The position numbers and the translations under genes were made by a program. Below the pieces are notes generated by a model, which saw only the letters and a list, made by a program, of their open reading frames with translations, was not told where the DNA came from and searched no databases. From Kalmanozyma brasiliensis GHG001 (lineage: Eukaryota > Basidiomycota > Ustilaginomycetes > Ustilaginales): a stretch of DNA of 64,000 bases. The DNA lies in contig NW_015961952.1 in assembly GCF_000497045.1 (NCBI RefSeq), forward strand, positions 1 to 64,000, read 5' to 3'. This document shows positions 8,265 to 18,635 of the stretch, in pieces (position 1 is the stretch's first letter; the number at the start of each line of letters is the position of its first letter).

Positions 8265-10523
8265 TCACGAACGAGCCTGAGCAAACTCTAACGCCTGAGA
8301 CAGCGCCTTGTCCAGCTTGGCGTCTCGTCCTTGTAACAACGTGATGTTGTCGAGGGCGAGCTTGCGCAGCGACGGCGGCAGCTTGTTCCACGGACCTGGC
8401 ACCGATACGTTCTTGGTCGGGTGTCGGATCCAGTACAGCGGACCGAGTTTCTCGTACGCCAGTTTGGCCGGTGGCGATGGCAGCAACAGAAGGAAATGCA
8501 GGAACTCCAGCTGCACTCCGGCGAACGCTTGCCCGCTGCTCGAATTGGCGGCTTCCCACAAAGTGCGTGGGAATGCCGTCAACAAGCTCTCCAGGATGCG
8601 CTCGCTCTCTGACGCGGTGAAGGGCGATGCGGCCCGGACCTTTGACAGCAGGAACGCACGCGCGAGGAACTCGAAGAGTACAGCCTTCACCTTGTGTGTG
8701 GATGCTTGACTGTGATACGTCGCCAGCAAGCTATCGAGAAGTGACTCGTGTTCCGTGCCGAGTAAGAACCACAATGTGGGTAGCAGCGCACGAAAGGTGT
8801 CCGGATCGAGGACACTACCGGCAGATGCCCCGGTGGATGCGAGAGAGACGGTGCCACTCTCTGTCACGGGCGTGGACAGTAGCTCTGCGATGAAAGAAGA
8901 GACCGAAGCAATCTGCACCTCGACGTTGAACTTTGACTTGATCTTTTGAGAGGCCGCCTCGTTCAGAGCCAGAAGGGCGGCAAGCTCGGCGTATGCAAGG
9001 TCCATCTGTACCACCGCCGATTTTGCTTTCGCCGAGAGACCGCTCGAGCCGGTGTGGTGGCTGAAGGGAAAGTAGACCGAGATGTGGCCGAGGGTATCTG
9101 CGAGCGACGTCCGCGCTTTTGAGCTGGGAGACGACGAGCCGCGCCACAGAGCTAGCATGAGACTGACAATCTCAAACACGAGCTGTGCGGGAGTTGAGAG
9201 TCCGGCATTCTGGCCGTGAGTTTGCTGCGAGAGGTCCAGATCCGGCTGAAATGCTGAAGGTGCAGTATCTAGGAAAGAGGCGAGCAAGACTGGATCGAGT
9301 AGGGCGTACAGTGACAGTGCTGCTGACTTTGCCAATTTCCCCGATCCTGTCGTCGGGGAGTCCCTCCCGAGGGTAGATTGCCAGGTGACGGCTGCTTGAA
9401 GCGAGCTGTAAAGATCGGTCTGATTCAATGACTTGCCTGAAGTCGAATCCAAGTCCATGAGTGATAATGTCGCCCGATCGGCTGCCGGCCAGTCCGCGTA
9501 CGATGCTTGGATGCCGTGCTGAGACGCTGATAGCTCCTGAGTTTTGTGCGTTCGCATTTGCTGTATCGAGACGCTACGCGACCGTGACGACCTTGAGTGA
9601 CGACCGAGAATCCGCTGAAAGTACTCGAATTCAGCCGATGATGCAAAAGCGGAACGGAAGAACCAAGTCGGGCAAGACTGCTCGTTGCCAGTATCTTCGA
9701 TGTCGCCTGATGTAGATGGAAGAGCGTGCGAGAGGAAGGTCCTGAGAGACTGAAGGATGAGCAGCTTCGCACCCGGCGCAAGGTCGATAGAGGTGATGGA
9801 AGCTGCAGCGCTTGACCGATGCGTGATGCCAAGAAGATTGAGGTAGCAGTTCATGATTCGCTCGCCATGCGGTTGGTGCGAGGCCTTGCTGGGGCCTGCC
9901 GCATCCGAGCTGCCGGTCGAACTCTGTGCAGAAGAGACAGCACTTGCCATATTGTACACAGCGTTCTCCCAGCCTGCTGTTGCTACTTGCGGCAGGATGC
10001 TGAGACACACGTCAAGGATCTTGACAGCGCCGATTCGTACCTCGGGATAGATGTGGCTGAGAGCTGAGGTCGTGAAGAGAAGCAGTGTGCCGTGATACGG
10101 GCCTAGCAGCTGAGCAGGGATTTGCGGCAGCATCCAGCTGAGCAGAACGTGTAGCTGCTTTCGTACAGCCGCGTCTTCGTCGCCGATGCAACGGGCGAGC
10201 TCTGGGATGAGGGAAGCTGCGTCCGTCAGGATCAAGCTGGGATGCAACGTGAGGATCTCCTTGATGCCGCTGACAGCATCGCGACGAACGCCTGCCGAGT
10301 AGTGTCGAAGCTGGAGAGCCAAGTCGGTGATGGTGAGATTGCGAGAGTTGACAAGTTTGCCCGACTTGTCGACATTGATCGACTGCTGCGGAAGAGCAAT
10401 GGTCTTGGCCTTGAACGAGACGTCGGTAGCATTGTTGGCAGCTTGCTTTCCCTTGCCGAGCTTGAGCTTGGTTTTCTGAAAGTCGGCTTTCTTCTCCTTC
10501 TGCCTTTTGGATGCTTTCGGCAT
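8265..10523 (-). CDS. IPI1: Pre-rRNA-processing protein IPI1 (TEX10 homologue)
   Basis: This 752-residue protein starts with a highly basic segment (MPKASKRQKEKKADFQKTK) followed by LKLGKGKQ and the conserved N-terminal block where Leu/Arg-rich helices (LALQLRHYSAGVRRDAVSGIKEIL) begin an armadillo/HEAT-like repeat array. This is the signature of IPI1/TEX10, part of the Rix1 (PELP1-TEX10-WDR18) complex, which acts in the nucleus on ITS2 processing and pre-60S maturation. The region after about residue 210 is rich in Ser and poorly conserved, as is normal for the family. It is longer than yeast Ipi1, as fungal and animal homologues often are. It is divergent from the LYR gene, with about 275 bp between the starts. 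Confidence 0.88.
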   Translation of the reverse strand: MPKASKRQKEKKADFQKTKLKLGKGKQAANNATDVSFKAKTIALPQQSINVDKSGKLVNSRNLTITDLALQLRHYSAGVRRDAVSGIKEILTLHPSLILTDAASLIPELARCIGDEDAAVRKQLHVLLSWMLPQIPAQLLGPYHGTLLLFTTSALSHIYPEVRIGAVKILDVCLSILPQVATAGWENAVYNMASAVSSAQSSTGSSDAAGPSKASHQPHGERIMNCYLNLLGITHRSSAAASITSIDLAPGAKLLILQSLRTFLSHALPSTSGDIEDTGNEQSCPTWFFRSAFASSAEFEYFQRILGRHSRSSRSRSVSIQQMRTHKTQELSASQHGIQASYADWPAADRATLSLMDLDSTSGKSLNQTDLYSSLQAAVTWQSTLGRDSPTTGSGKLAKSAALSLYALLDPVLLASFLDTAPSAFQPDLDLSQQTHGQNAGLSTPAQLVFEIVSLMLALWRGSSSPSSKARTSLADTLGHISVYFPFSHHTGSSGLSAKAKSAVVQMDLAYAELAALLALNEAASQKIKSKFNVEVQIASVSSFIAELLSTPVTESGTVSLASTGASAGSVLDPDTFRALLPTLWFLLGTEHESLLDSLLATYHSQASTHKVKAVLFEFLARAFLLSKVRAASPFTASESERILESLLTAFPRTLWEAANSSSGQAFAGVQLEFLHFLLLLPSPPAKLAYEKLGPLYWIRHPTKNVSVPGPWNKLPPSLRKLALDNITLLQGRDAKLDKALSQALEFAQARS

Positions 10524-10798
10524 GGCTGCGGCTGCTCCTGAGAGCTAGAAGATGGGTGCCGCGTCAAGAGCGATGACGAGGTGTGGTGGAAGAAGAAGTA
10601 AGAAGAAGCAAGGACAAGTCTTCTTCTCGGCAATTCCAAAATTTTGGCTCGAGGCTCGCAGGGTGATCCGACTTCCGAGCCCTTCTCGGCTGCATGTGGA
10701 GATTTAAGCTTTAGCTAACTCGGTTGCACCTTCTTCGACCTAATCCTTCTTCCTCTCGAAAGCTCTGGCAGACATCTCGAGTCGTAGCTGTTTCCACC

Positions 10799-11262
10799 AT
10801 GCCACCTGCAAAGAAGCTGACACAGGCGCAGAAGGAAATTCTAGCGCTCTATCGACGAGGACTTCGCATCATCAAAACCAAAGAGCAGGTACGTACAGGC
10901 GCTCGAAAGGAGTCTATACCGAAGGTCTCACTTGACACTGACAAACACCCCCTGCCTCTATCAATTGACAGGAACATCGACGAGACTTTACCATCTACCT
11001 TCGCTACTTCTTCAAGCATCCATCGTGGGGAGGCGGTCTGAAGCGACGCGACTTTGCCCAAATCGAGTACATGCACCGCAAGACGTCGAGATTGCTAGAC
11101 ACCACTTTCGAGCCCAAGTCGGTCAAGCACATCAATCTCCCGAAGGACATCGAGAAGGATATGCAGGAGCTAGGGCAAGCGCACTGGAGACGAGCGTTCC
11201 GTGACGCTAGCTCAAGCTCGTCTTCCACAGCAACAACCTCTTCATCCTCAATACCTCCATAG
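10799..11262 (+). CDS. LYR-motif mitochondrial assembly factor, SDHAF1/SDH6-like, two exons
   Basis: Exons 10799-10888 and 10972-11262 encode 126 residues. The N-terminus has the Complex1_LYR signature (EILALYRRGLRIIK, LYR at residues 17-19). After the intron come a conserved Arg/Phe segment (RRDFTIYLRYFFKHP) and the RRDFAQIEYMHRKTSRLL helix, which match the SDHAF1 pattern of LYR followed by an F..Y..R helix. SDHAF1 helps insert Fe-S clusters into the succinate dehydrogenase SDHB subunit in the matrix. The Ser/Thr-rich C-terminal tail is unconserved. LYR proteins are small and alike, so another LYR family member is possible. Confidence 0.8.
10889..10971 (+). other. Intron in the LYR-motif gene
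   Basis: GTACGT donor, CAATTGACAG acceptor, 83 bp, phase 0. Both flanks read through into conserved family sequence. Confidence 0.9.
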
Positions 11263-11531
11263 CAATGACGCAGCTACCTCGCAACAGGCCCTCTCGCACA
11301 CCGGTCACCACAATGCGTGACGAATGCCTCGTCACGGCTCAACAGGCATTTCAAGGTGCGGAGACTCGACGCAATGGCAGGCAGGCTCTGTGGGTTCAGA
11401 GTATCACCATTGTACAAGACGCACGCCTAATGTATACATATCGAATGTGTGACACGAGACAACAGCTCCCAGATTCAATGCGGTGAGCGTAACCCGGCTA
11501 GCCGACGAGGTTGCAAACGTCAGGATAATGC

Positions 11532-13769
11532 TTAAGAAAGTACCTCCTCGGTCTCCTCGATGATCTCCTCTTTCCACTCCTGCACCTCCTCGGTAGCCTC
11601 CTCGGCCAGCTTCTTGGCATGGTCGACGCTCTGTCCGACCTCCTCGCGGCCGAGATCCTCGCGCAGCTGCTCGAGATCGCGGCGAGCACGGCCACGCCAT
11701 GCCTTCCACTCCTCGAGAATGCGCTGGTACAGTTCGCGCTCGGCGGTAGCCAGGTTGGACTCCTCGGCGGCATCGTCCTCCTCGAACTGCTTGGAGTACT
11801 CTCGCAAGTTCTTGCGCACCTTGTACTTGTCCTCCTTGCTCAGCAGCGATCGCGGTCGTGGACGCCAGAGAATCTGCTTGAAGCGGTCCTGGATGTGCTT
11901 CTGCAGCTCTTGCCCCTTGAAATCCCAGACGGCGAAACCGTTCTCAAGCGAGTGGCGCCAGACCGAGGCCGAGGTCGCAACGTAGCGTCCCGATGGGTCC
12001 CACTCAAGATCGGTGATGCCGTAGTGCTCGCCGGTGCCGATCAGCTTGACATCGTCCGCTGGGTCGGCAGAAGGGTTGCCCTGTCGCACCTCGTGCATGA
12101 AATCGACGTCGTACCACTCGAGGTCGAACTTTTGCGAGCTGCCAAGCGTAGCAGCGACCATGTGACGACCGCGTGGGGACCAGAAGAGCGCGTTGAGCGT
12201 CTTGTTGTCAAACGACTTGAGCGGACGGAAGTCGCCCTTGGGGTGAAGGTGGTAGAAGTTGAGCTGAGTCTTGATGGTGATACCCGGCGCCGGTGTGCCG
12301 AGCTGCGGGTCGTTGCTCGAGATGAGGGCAAAGTGGGTTCCGTGTGGTTCCCATGCGAAGGCGGTGACGGCGTCCTTGAGCTCGACGACCTCGACGGGGA
12401 ACTCTTTTTCTCGCACGCGGAAGATCTCGAGGTTGCAGAACATGGACTTCTTTGTCTTGGTGTGTCGGTCGACCTTGACGCAGAGGTAGTCGCCCTGCGG
12501 GTGCCAGTGAAGCTTGCAATCCGAAACGTTGAAGAGGTTCTTGGAACGGAGGATGGTTCTTGTTGGCACGGCCATGACGGTGACACGTGCGGGCTGGTTG
12601 GCCACTTCGGGCTGCCAGTAGACGATCATGTTGTCCCTGACCTTCTTGTTAGGCTTGCCCGACTCGGCAGCCTCGCGCTCCTTCTCGCCCATTGGGCACC
12701 ATTCAAAGTCGACGACGCCCTCGACCTTGATCGACTTCTTGTCGAGCAGACCCATGGAGGGAGTCTCGTAGACGCTGATCGCCTGGCCGGGGTTGAGACG
12801 TGCGCAGTACTTGTCATCGGGACTCCACTTGAGGAAGGGCCACGAGAAGCCCTTGAGCTGGCCTGGCTGTCCATTCTCATCCTGAGGCACGGGGAAGGAT
12901 CGCAAAAGGTGACCGGTTCGGACCTCCCAGACTGCGATGCGGTTGCCCTCATCTTCGGGGCCGAAGAATTGAGGACCGATGGGGGCATTGTCGGGCACCT
13001 GGATAGGGTCGTGCGACCATGTGACCATGTAGCGCTCGCTTGGAGAGAAGTCGACAAGACGGGCGCCAGGGTGAGGGAAACGCATGAAGCGCTCGCACGA
13101 AGGACCACCCCAGATCTGGATACCTTGTCGGTGGAAGGTGGTGAGGAAGGTTCCGAGGGGCGACCATTGCACGTAGCTCTCTGTCCAACGAGGACGGCTG
13201 TGTTCGACCTGAGGATCCGAGGAGCGGTTGTGCCACGCAATCTCGACGTCGTCACCACGGCAGATGACGAGCTGGTCGCGACCCGAGGCGTCTGCGAGCC
13301 AGGAGCGAAGGTGCTCGCGGGGCTTGAACTCCTCCTCTTCGGGCTCTGCGTACTCTTCTGAAAGGCTGGCGAATTTCTCAACGTCGGTGAAGCGGTGGAC
13401 GGAGAAGCGGTGCTTCTTGTCAAAGGCGTAGCCATCCATCTGCCGAATGGCCTGAGCGGCATCCTCGGCGGAAGCCATCTCGACGAAAATGTAGCCCTTG
13501 GATTCACCATTGTCGCCGTAAGGGATGTGCATGCCCTCGACAGCGATGTCGATGCCGGCGTGGGTCTTGAAACGCTTCTGAACGGTCTCGAAGAGCTTCT
13601 GCTGGCGCGACTCGGTAATGGCAGGGACGCCCTCGATGACGATCACATCGTCGAGACCCTCGTCGAATTTGACCGAGTACTTTTGTTCGATGTCGGAAAA
13701 GTCAATGTCGGCATCGTCGATGAAGTCGAGCTCATCGACGCCGTTTGTAATGTCGTCGACGCTAGGCAT
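11532..13769 (-). CDS. PRT1: Translation initiation factor eIF3 subunit b (PRT1)
   Basis: The product is 745 residues, full length for fungal eIF3b. An acidic N-terminus (DELDFIDDADIDFSDIEQKY) leads into an RRM at about residues 40-125 (VIVIEGVP, KGYIFVEMAS as RNP2/RNP1). The beta-propeller follows with family-typical blocks (WSPLGTFLTTFH, YMVTWSHDPI, FSWPFLKWSPDDKYCAR, LFWSPRGRHMVAATLG, LEWDPSGRYVATS). The C-terminal helical segment ends in a Glu-rich tail. eIF3b is the scaffold of eIF3 on the 40S subunit. There is no intron. It is transcribed away from SPB1 across a 747 bp shared upstream region. Confidence 0.97.
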   Translation of the reverse strand: MPSVDDITNGVDELDFIDDADIDFSDIEQKYSVKFDEGLDDVIVIEGVPAITESRQQKLFETVQKRFKTHAGIDIAVEGMHIPYGDNGESKGYIFVEMASAEDAAQAIRQMDGYAFDKKHRFSVHRFTDVEKFASLSEEYAEPEEEEFKPREHLRSWLADASGRDQLVICRGDDVEIAWHNRSSDPQVEHSRPRWTESYVQWSPLGTFLTTFHRQGIQIWGGPSCERFMRFPHPGARLVDFSPSERYMVTWSHDPIQVPDNAPIGPQFFGPEDEGNRIAVWEVRTGHLLRSFPVPQDENGQPGQLKGFSWPFLKWSPDDKYCARLNPGQAISVYETPSMGLLDKKSIKVEGVVDFEWCPMGEKEREAAESGKPNKKVRDNMIVYWQPEVANQPARVTVMAVPTRTILRSKNLFNVSDCKLHWHPQGDYLCVKVDRHTKTKKSMFCNLEIFRVREKEFPVEVVELKDAVTAFAWEPHGTHFALISSNDPQLGTPAPGITIKTQLNFYHLHPKGDFRPLKSFDNKTLNALFWSPRGRHMVAATLGSSQKFDLEWYDVDFMHEVRQGNPSADPADDVKLIGTGEHYGITDLEWDPSGRYVATSASVWRHSLENGFAVWDFKGQELQKHIQDRFKQILWRPRPRSLLSKEDKYKVRKNLREYSKQFEEDDAAEESNLATAERELYQRILEEWKAWRGRARRDLEQLREDLGREEVGQSVDHAKKLAEEATEEVQEWKEEIIEETEEVLS

Positions 13770-14516
13770 CTTGTGCTATAGCTGGGTGTTGGTATGCAAC
13801 TGGTATGAATGTGCGGGTAGGGTCGTAAGAGCACCGGGACCGAAGCTGAAGAATCGATGGTGTCTGTGTCGGACCGGGCGTTGATCGGCGAAGGCTGAAC
13901 GAAAGAGCCGGCCAATGTAGCTGGGTGTGAAATGGGTCTATACGACCTTTTTGTGGTGAAGACAGAGTAAGCGATCGTTGAGGATAAAGGAGGAGAGCGA
14001 GTCGTGACCTCGGATGATGATGAAGACTGAGCTGCACTCGAAAGCGCCGGGCAGGCTTCTCAACTGCTGCTGAGCGTGATTTTTCTTTTCTTCTTCGCTT
14101 CTTCTTCGCTGCCTTGAATTCAAAGTCTTCTCGAGCTTCTTCTCGAGAATCTGAATTGGCTTGCTCTGCGCGACTACAAGCCAGTGAAAATCAACGCGCC
14201 CTCAGTCTGCGAGCGCGCTTCCCTTTGTGCTCCTTCCCTAGGCCAAGAGACGCTTGACCGCAGCTCTTCCACTCGTGCGATTGAATTTTCTCCATTCAGG
14301 GTCCTCGACTCTGAAATTTTGAAAAAGCTTCCAGGTCGAGCGAGCATGGCGGCGGGAGCTGCAGCTCTCTAGCCTTGAGGCCTTATTTTTTTTGAGAATT
14401 TGGGAAGCTGGCAGCGGCTGAAGGCTGAGCCTGCTAGTTATCAGCAGCTTCGAGATGCCACTCGCTGCCATCCACCACCACCAAAGGCTTGTCAATCACT
14501 TCGCTCGCCCTTCAAG
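13770..14516. promoter_or_regulatory. Divergent upstream region of eIF3b and SPB1
   Basis: These 747 bp hold the 5' ends of two growth-related genes pointing apart. They contain TTC/CTT-rich tracts (about 14090-14140) of the kind common before fungal start sites. No clear TATA box or named operator was recognised. Confidence 0.5.
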
Positions 14517-17285
14517 ATGGCGAAGAAGCAGCAGAAGAAGACGGCCAAGGGTCGTCTCGACAAGTTCTACTGGCTTGCCAAGGAACAGGGCTACCGATCC
14601 CGTGCCGCCTTTAAGCTGGTCCAGCTCAACAAGAAGTACAACTTCCTCGAAAAGGCCAGATGCTGTATCGATCTCTGCGCCGCTCCCGGTGGTTGGCTCC
14701 AGGTCGCTTCCAAGTTCATGCCCGCCAACTCGCTCATCGTCGGTGTCGATCTCGTCCCCATCAAGCCCATTCCACGCACTATCACGTTTGCCGAAGATAT
14801 CAACTCATACAAATGCAGAGACCAGCTCCGTCAGATCCTCAAGGACTGGAAGGCCGACATTGTCATTCACGACGGTGCGCCCAACGTCGGTACCGCCTGG
14901 GTGCAAGATGCTTATGCCCAGTCCGAGTTGACGCTCCAATCACTGCGTCTCGCCGTCGAGTTCCTCAATGCAGGCGGCACATTCGTCACCAAGGTCTTCC
15001 GTTCCAAAGACTACAACAACCTGCTCTGGGTGTTCAATCAGCTCTTCAAGAAGGTCGAGGCTACCAAGCCGTCCTCATCACGTAACGTCTCCGCCGAGAT
15101 CTTCGTCGTCTGCCAAGGATACAAGAACCCGGCCCGCATCGATCCCAAGTTCCTCGACCCTATGCACGTCTTCAAGGAGCTCGACCCCGCCGCCCTCGCC
15201 AGCGAAGACCCAGACTCTGGCGTGCCTCTCACCTTGAAAGGCACATCTGCAGGCAATGCGCACGCCAATGTCTTTGCCCCCAAGAAAGTTCGCAAGCACC
15301 GTGAAGGTTACGCCGACGGAGACTATACCCTTTTCCACTCCCTCGACGCCGCTGACTTTATCAAGGGCCAGGACGTTATCGGCATGCTCGGTTCATACAA
15401 CGAGATCTCGTTCAAGTCGGATGAGAGCAAGAAGCTGCTCGAACTTGCACAGACCACTGACGAGATGCGCGAGAACTGCTCCGATCTCAAGGTGCTCGGC
15501 AAGAAGGATTTCCGCAACCTCATGGACTGGCGCAAGGAGGTGCGTCTCGCCCTTGGCATCGATCTGCCGAAATCGAAGCAGAAGGAGCTCGCAGAACAGA
15601 TCGAGACCGTCGAAGTCGAAGAGATGGACGAAGACGACCAGATCGACGACGAGATTGCGAGGCTCAATGAGGAAGCCGCCCGCAAAGCACGCAAAGAGCG
15701 ACGTCGCAAGAACGAGATTCGCCAGAAGAAGATCCTCAAGATGCAGCTTCAGATGACCACACCCATGGATATCGGCATGGATGTCATGGATGACCAATTG
15801 GGTGCTGGCAACGACGACATGTTCGACATCAACTCGGGCGAACGAGTCTCGCGGAAGGCAGCCATCCAAGAGGCCAATATCTCCGACGACGAGAGCGATA
15901 CTATTTCAGCCTCTCACAGCGCTGATGACGATGATCCGGAAGCACGAGCGAAACGCCTGGACGCCGAAATGGATGCGCTATACGACGAGTTCAAGCAAAA
16001 GCAGTCCGAGCGCGACGCCAAGTTCCGCGCAAAAGAGGCACGTCTCAAGGATGCCAAGAACGACTCCTGGCACGGCATCAAGGATGACGACGAGGAAGAT
16101 GAAGACGATGAGGCCAACATGAGCGACGAGAGCGAAGGCGGCTACCATGTCGTGCAGAGACGCAAGGAGCAGGAGGAGACTTTCGACTCTGACGACGAGG
16201 AGGACGAGGAGGACGAGCGTCTCGAGCGAGAAGCCATGCAGCAGACCAAAAAGAGGAAGCGTGACATCGTCGTTGCCGACCCAGAGATTCCTGAAGCCAA
16301 GCCGTCAAAACGCTCGCTCGTCAACAGCCTCGTCAGCGACAGCGAAATCAGCGCACAGCAGAGCCGCGAAGCATCCATCTGGTTCGACAACCCGCTCTTC
16401 AAGGATCTCGAGCTCGACCAGCAAGATGCTGAAGAGCAGCTGGAGGGCGACGAAGACGACGAGGACGCTTGGGAGGAGGAAGAAGATGACAGCGAGGAGG
16501 GCGAAGAGGAAGTCGACAGCGACGAAGAGTATGTCTCCGCATCTGGAAGCGAACAGGAGGAGGATGACTTTGAGGTCGTTCCACAAGACCAGCAGGAGGA
16601 CGCCATCCCAGACGAGGAGTGGGACTTGGACGGAGAAGACGAAGAGGCAGGCAAGCAGAAGCGTATCAGAGACCACGGTCTCGCCACCGCCGAAGCCGTC
16701 GCCCTCGCTCAAGCACTCGTCAACCGCCAGATCACCAAGGAGGATCTGATGGATCAAGGGTTCTCCAAGCACAACTTTGTCGACAAGGACGGCCTCCCCA
16801 CATGGTTCCTCGACGACGAGACCAAGCACTACAAGGCCAACATCCCAATCACCAAGGAGGCCATGCAGGCGCTTCGCGACCGCCAGCGCGCCCTCGACGT
16901 CCGACCCATCAAGAAGGTTGCCGAAGCCAAGGCGCGAAAGAAGATGCGCACGCTGCGTCGACTCGAAAAGGCCCAGAAGAAGGCCGAGACCATCAACGAG
17001 AACGAGGACATCACCGAGAAGGAAAAGTCGTCCACCATCAACAAGATCCTCGCCAAGTCGGTCAAGGGTGGCCAGAAGAAGAAGGAGGTGCAGCTCGTCG
17101 TGGCCAAGGGTGTTAACAGGGGTCTCAAGGGTCGTCCCAAGGGCACCAAGGGTCGTTACAAGATGGTCGACCCGAGGATGAAGAAGGAGTTGCGCGCGTT
17201 CAAGAGGAAGGCCAAGCGCGATGGCAAGAAGTTGGGCTCGTCGAACAACAAGCCAAGAGTCGCCAAGGGTTATGGTCCACGATGA
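14517..17285 (+). CDS. SPB1: AdoMet-dependent rRNA 2'-O-methyltransferase SPB1
   Basis: This 922-residue protein has an FtsJ/RrmJ domain at about residues 20-205. It contains the SAM-binding motif DLCAAPGGW (52-60) and the K33-D119-K159-E194 catalytic tetrad expected of RrmJ-type enzymes. Middle and C-terminal regions are acidic and coiled-coil rich, followed by the Spb1_C domain (LVNRQITKEDLMDQGFSKHNF, YKMVDPRMKKELRAFKRKAKR) with a very basic tail. Spb1 methylates the 25S rRNA A-loop in the nucleolus and is needed for 60S assembly. The start at 14517 (MAKKQQKKTAKGRLDKFY) matches the family; the frame is open further upstream without an ATG. No intron. Confidence 0.96.
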   Translation: MAKKQQKKTAKGRLDKFYWLAKEQGYRSRAAFKLVQLNKKYNFLEKARCCIDLCAAPGGWLQVASKFMPANSLIVGVDLVPIKPIPRTITFAEDINSYKCRDQLRQILKDWKADIVIHDGAPNVGTAWVQDAYAQSELTLQSLRLAVEFLNAGGTFVTKVFRSKDYNNLLWVFNQLFKKVEATKPSSSRNVSAEIFVVCQGYKNPARIDPKFLDPMHVFKELDPAALASEDPDSGVPLTLKGTSAGNAHANVFAPKKVRKHREGYADGDYTLFHSLDAADFIKGQDVIGMLGSYNEISFKSDESKKLLELAQTTDEMRENCSDLKVLGKKDFRNLMDWRKEVRLALGIDLPKSKQKELAEQIETVEVEEMDEDDQIDDEIARLNEEAARKARKERRRKNEIRQKKILKMQLQMTTPMDIGMDVMDDQLGAGNDDMFDINSGERVSRKAAIQEANISDDESDTISASHSADDDDPEARAKRLDAEMDALYDEFKQKQSERDAKFRAKEARLKDAKNDSWHGIKDDDEEDEDDEANMSDESEGGYHVVQRRKEQEETFDSDDEEDEEDERLEREAMQQTKKRKRDIVVADPEIPEAKPSKRSLVNSLVSDSEISAQQSREASIWFDNPLFKDLELDQQDAEEQLEGDEDDEDAWEEEEDDSEEGEEEVDSDEEYVSASGSEQEEDDFEVVPQDQQEDAIPDEEWDLDGEDEEAGKQKRIRDHGLATAEAVALAQALVNRQITKEDLMDQGFSKHNFVDKDGLPTWFLDDETKHYKANIPITKEAMQALRDRQRALDVRPIKKVAEAKARKKMRTLRRLEKAQKKAETINENEDITEKEKSSTINKILAKSVKGGQKKKEVQLVVAKGVNRGLKGRPKGTKGRYKMVDPRMKKELRAFKRKAKRDGKKLGSSNNKPRVAKGYGPR

Positions 17286-17379
17286 TCAAAGGGTTCAATG
17301 GACCATGTCTTCAATTCTGTCCGCGCATCATTTTTTGTACACCACGTTCCTATCAATGCATTCATCTCGCACATTTGTT

Positions 17380-18228
17380 TCACGTGCAGTAATCGTGGGG
17401 CAGAAGAGCCATGACTCGGTGCTGGAAAGCGACGAGAGAAGCCTTCATGCCAGTCGAGATCTGGACGCACGGAAGTCGGTCGTACTTGGGACACTCGTCG
17501 ATGTCTTGCTTAAGACCAGAGAGCGGACAGCGATCAAGAGCAACACCACGAAGATCGACGATATTGAGCAGCCTGACATTGTCGTCATCTTCCTCCCTCT
17601 CGAGACCTGTGTTGACATCCCAGTACCGCTTGGCGAGGTTTCCCTGGCCCTCGAGATGATACCAGACCCCGGAGATGTCGTAGGGACCCAGCGCAGAGAG
17701 ACGGACGTCCTGCAGGTAGTCCTTGAGACGCTCTGCTGCCGAAGTTGCGTCCTGCATCGACGGATAGGCGCATGTGAGCTTCGTCCGATTCGTCGTGTGG
17801 TCTATGTCGTGGCCAGCGTCCAAGTTCATGACGAACCTTTCGGCCCGGATGTACGCCGCAGGCTCAGGCCGCTGAGGAGTGCGCATGCTCTGCACTTCGG
17901 CCCATTCGCCGTAGATCGCGTGCCTTTCGTCGTACGACCTGGCCGCCAGACGCTGTGCCGCGGGGTAGTACAGTAGGGCGCGAAGAGCACGGCTGTTGAT
18001 GACTCTCTGGAAGCCTTCGGCGATTGGCCTCTTGTTCTCTTCGATGGGAACCAGAACCGGCTTCCCGTTGTCGTCCAAGACCGGCTTCCCATCTTTGTCG
18101 AACACCTTTCTGGTGCTGTCGATGGCCTCGTGCGTGAGATGCAGCATCTTGTTGAGCGAGTAGAGGATGTCGCAAAGTCGAGGGCGATGCATCTCGGAAG
18201 AATCGTCTTGCCTCTGAGCCGACGCCAT
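17380..18228 (-). CDS. Unrecognised protein, RALLYYP-block family member A
   Basis: The frame encodes 282 residues and I do not recognise the product. It shares a C-terminal block with the protein at 26135-27862: LCDIL.SL (18-25), then RALLYYPAAQRLAARSYDE (from 83), W..VQSMR, LDAGHDI, ERLKDYLQDVRLSALGPYDI..VW. Its last 30 residues (CVQISTGMKASLVAFQHRV...) recur in the broken copy at 28.7 kb. It lacks the roughly 390-residue N-terminal part of the 575-residue paralogue. A direct internal repeat DKDGKPVL/DDNGKPVL occurs at about 44-59. No signal peptide or membrane segment is seen. Possible upstream exons (acceptor TTTTCAG at about 18290) would extend the N-terminus. The gene converges on SPB1, with 94 bp between stops. 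Confidence 0.6.
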   Translation of the reverse strand: MASAQRQDDSSEMHRPRLCDILYSLNKMLHLTHEAIDSTRKVFDKDGKPVLDDNGKPVLVPIEENKRPIAEGFQRVINSRALRALLYYPAAQRLAARSYDERHAIYGEWAEVQSMRTPQRPEPAAYIRAERFVMNLDAGHDIDHTTNRTKLTCAYPSMQDATSAAERLKDYLQDVRLSALGPYDISGVWYHLEGQGNLAKRYWDVNTGLEREEDDDNVRLLNIVDLRGVALDRCPLSGLKQDIDECPKYDRLPCVQISTGMKASLVAFQHRVMALLPHDYCT

Positions 18229-18269
18229 TGTGTTTGCTCGCCCCGCTTCCTCGTCTGTGAAGACTTGTG

Positions 18270-18635
18270 CGCCAATCTGTCTCTGAAAACGTTGACGAAG
18301 ATGGTACGCTCAGCGCGTCACCGCCATCTTCGCTGATCTCTGCTGGCAGACCGAGACCGTCAGATGCTGGGAAGAAGATCGGCGTGGTCTCGTCCTTCGC
18401 GGACCAGACTGGAAGCGACCACTGCAGGACTGGCTGCCAGGAATGGTTCCGTCCAGGTTTTCCAGCAATGCGCAGCTGGTGTCGGACATTGATCGGGATT
18501 GATGTCGAAAGGGTTGTAGAAGATGGGCATCTTGAGAGCGGTGATGCCGTCGAGACCAGAAATGATGCCGTCTCGAGCGACCGAGCGCACAGTACAGCGT
18601 CGCTCAGCGTCGTGGAAGCCGACTCCATCACTCAA
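18270..18635 (-). other. Possible 5' coding part of family member A
   Basis: Minus-strand frames here include a segment reading KMPIFYNPFDINPDQ (about 18487-18533). The same segment, as VLIFYNLSNIDPDSN, sits beside the paralogous C-terminal fragment at 28.9 kb, and the DNA of the two is clearly alike (both contain GCAGCTGGTGTCGG and GGTTGTAGAAGATG). It therefore probably belongs to the same transcription unit as the 17380-18228 frame. I cannot fix the splice sites by eye. Confidence 0.4.

Noticed and set aside
11619..13361. 580-codon plus-strand frame
   Set aside because: Antisense of eIF3b, same cause.
17380..18228. EF-hand reading of DKDGKPVLDDNG
   Set aside because: The spacing does not match the 12-residue EF loop; it is a short tandem duplication.
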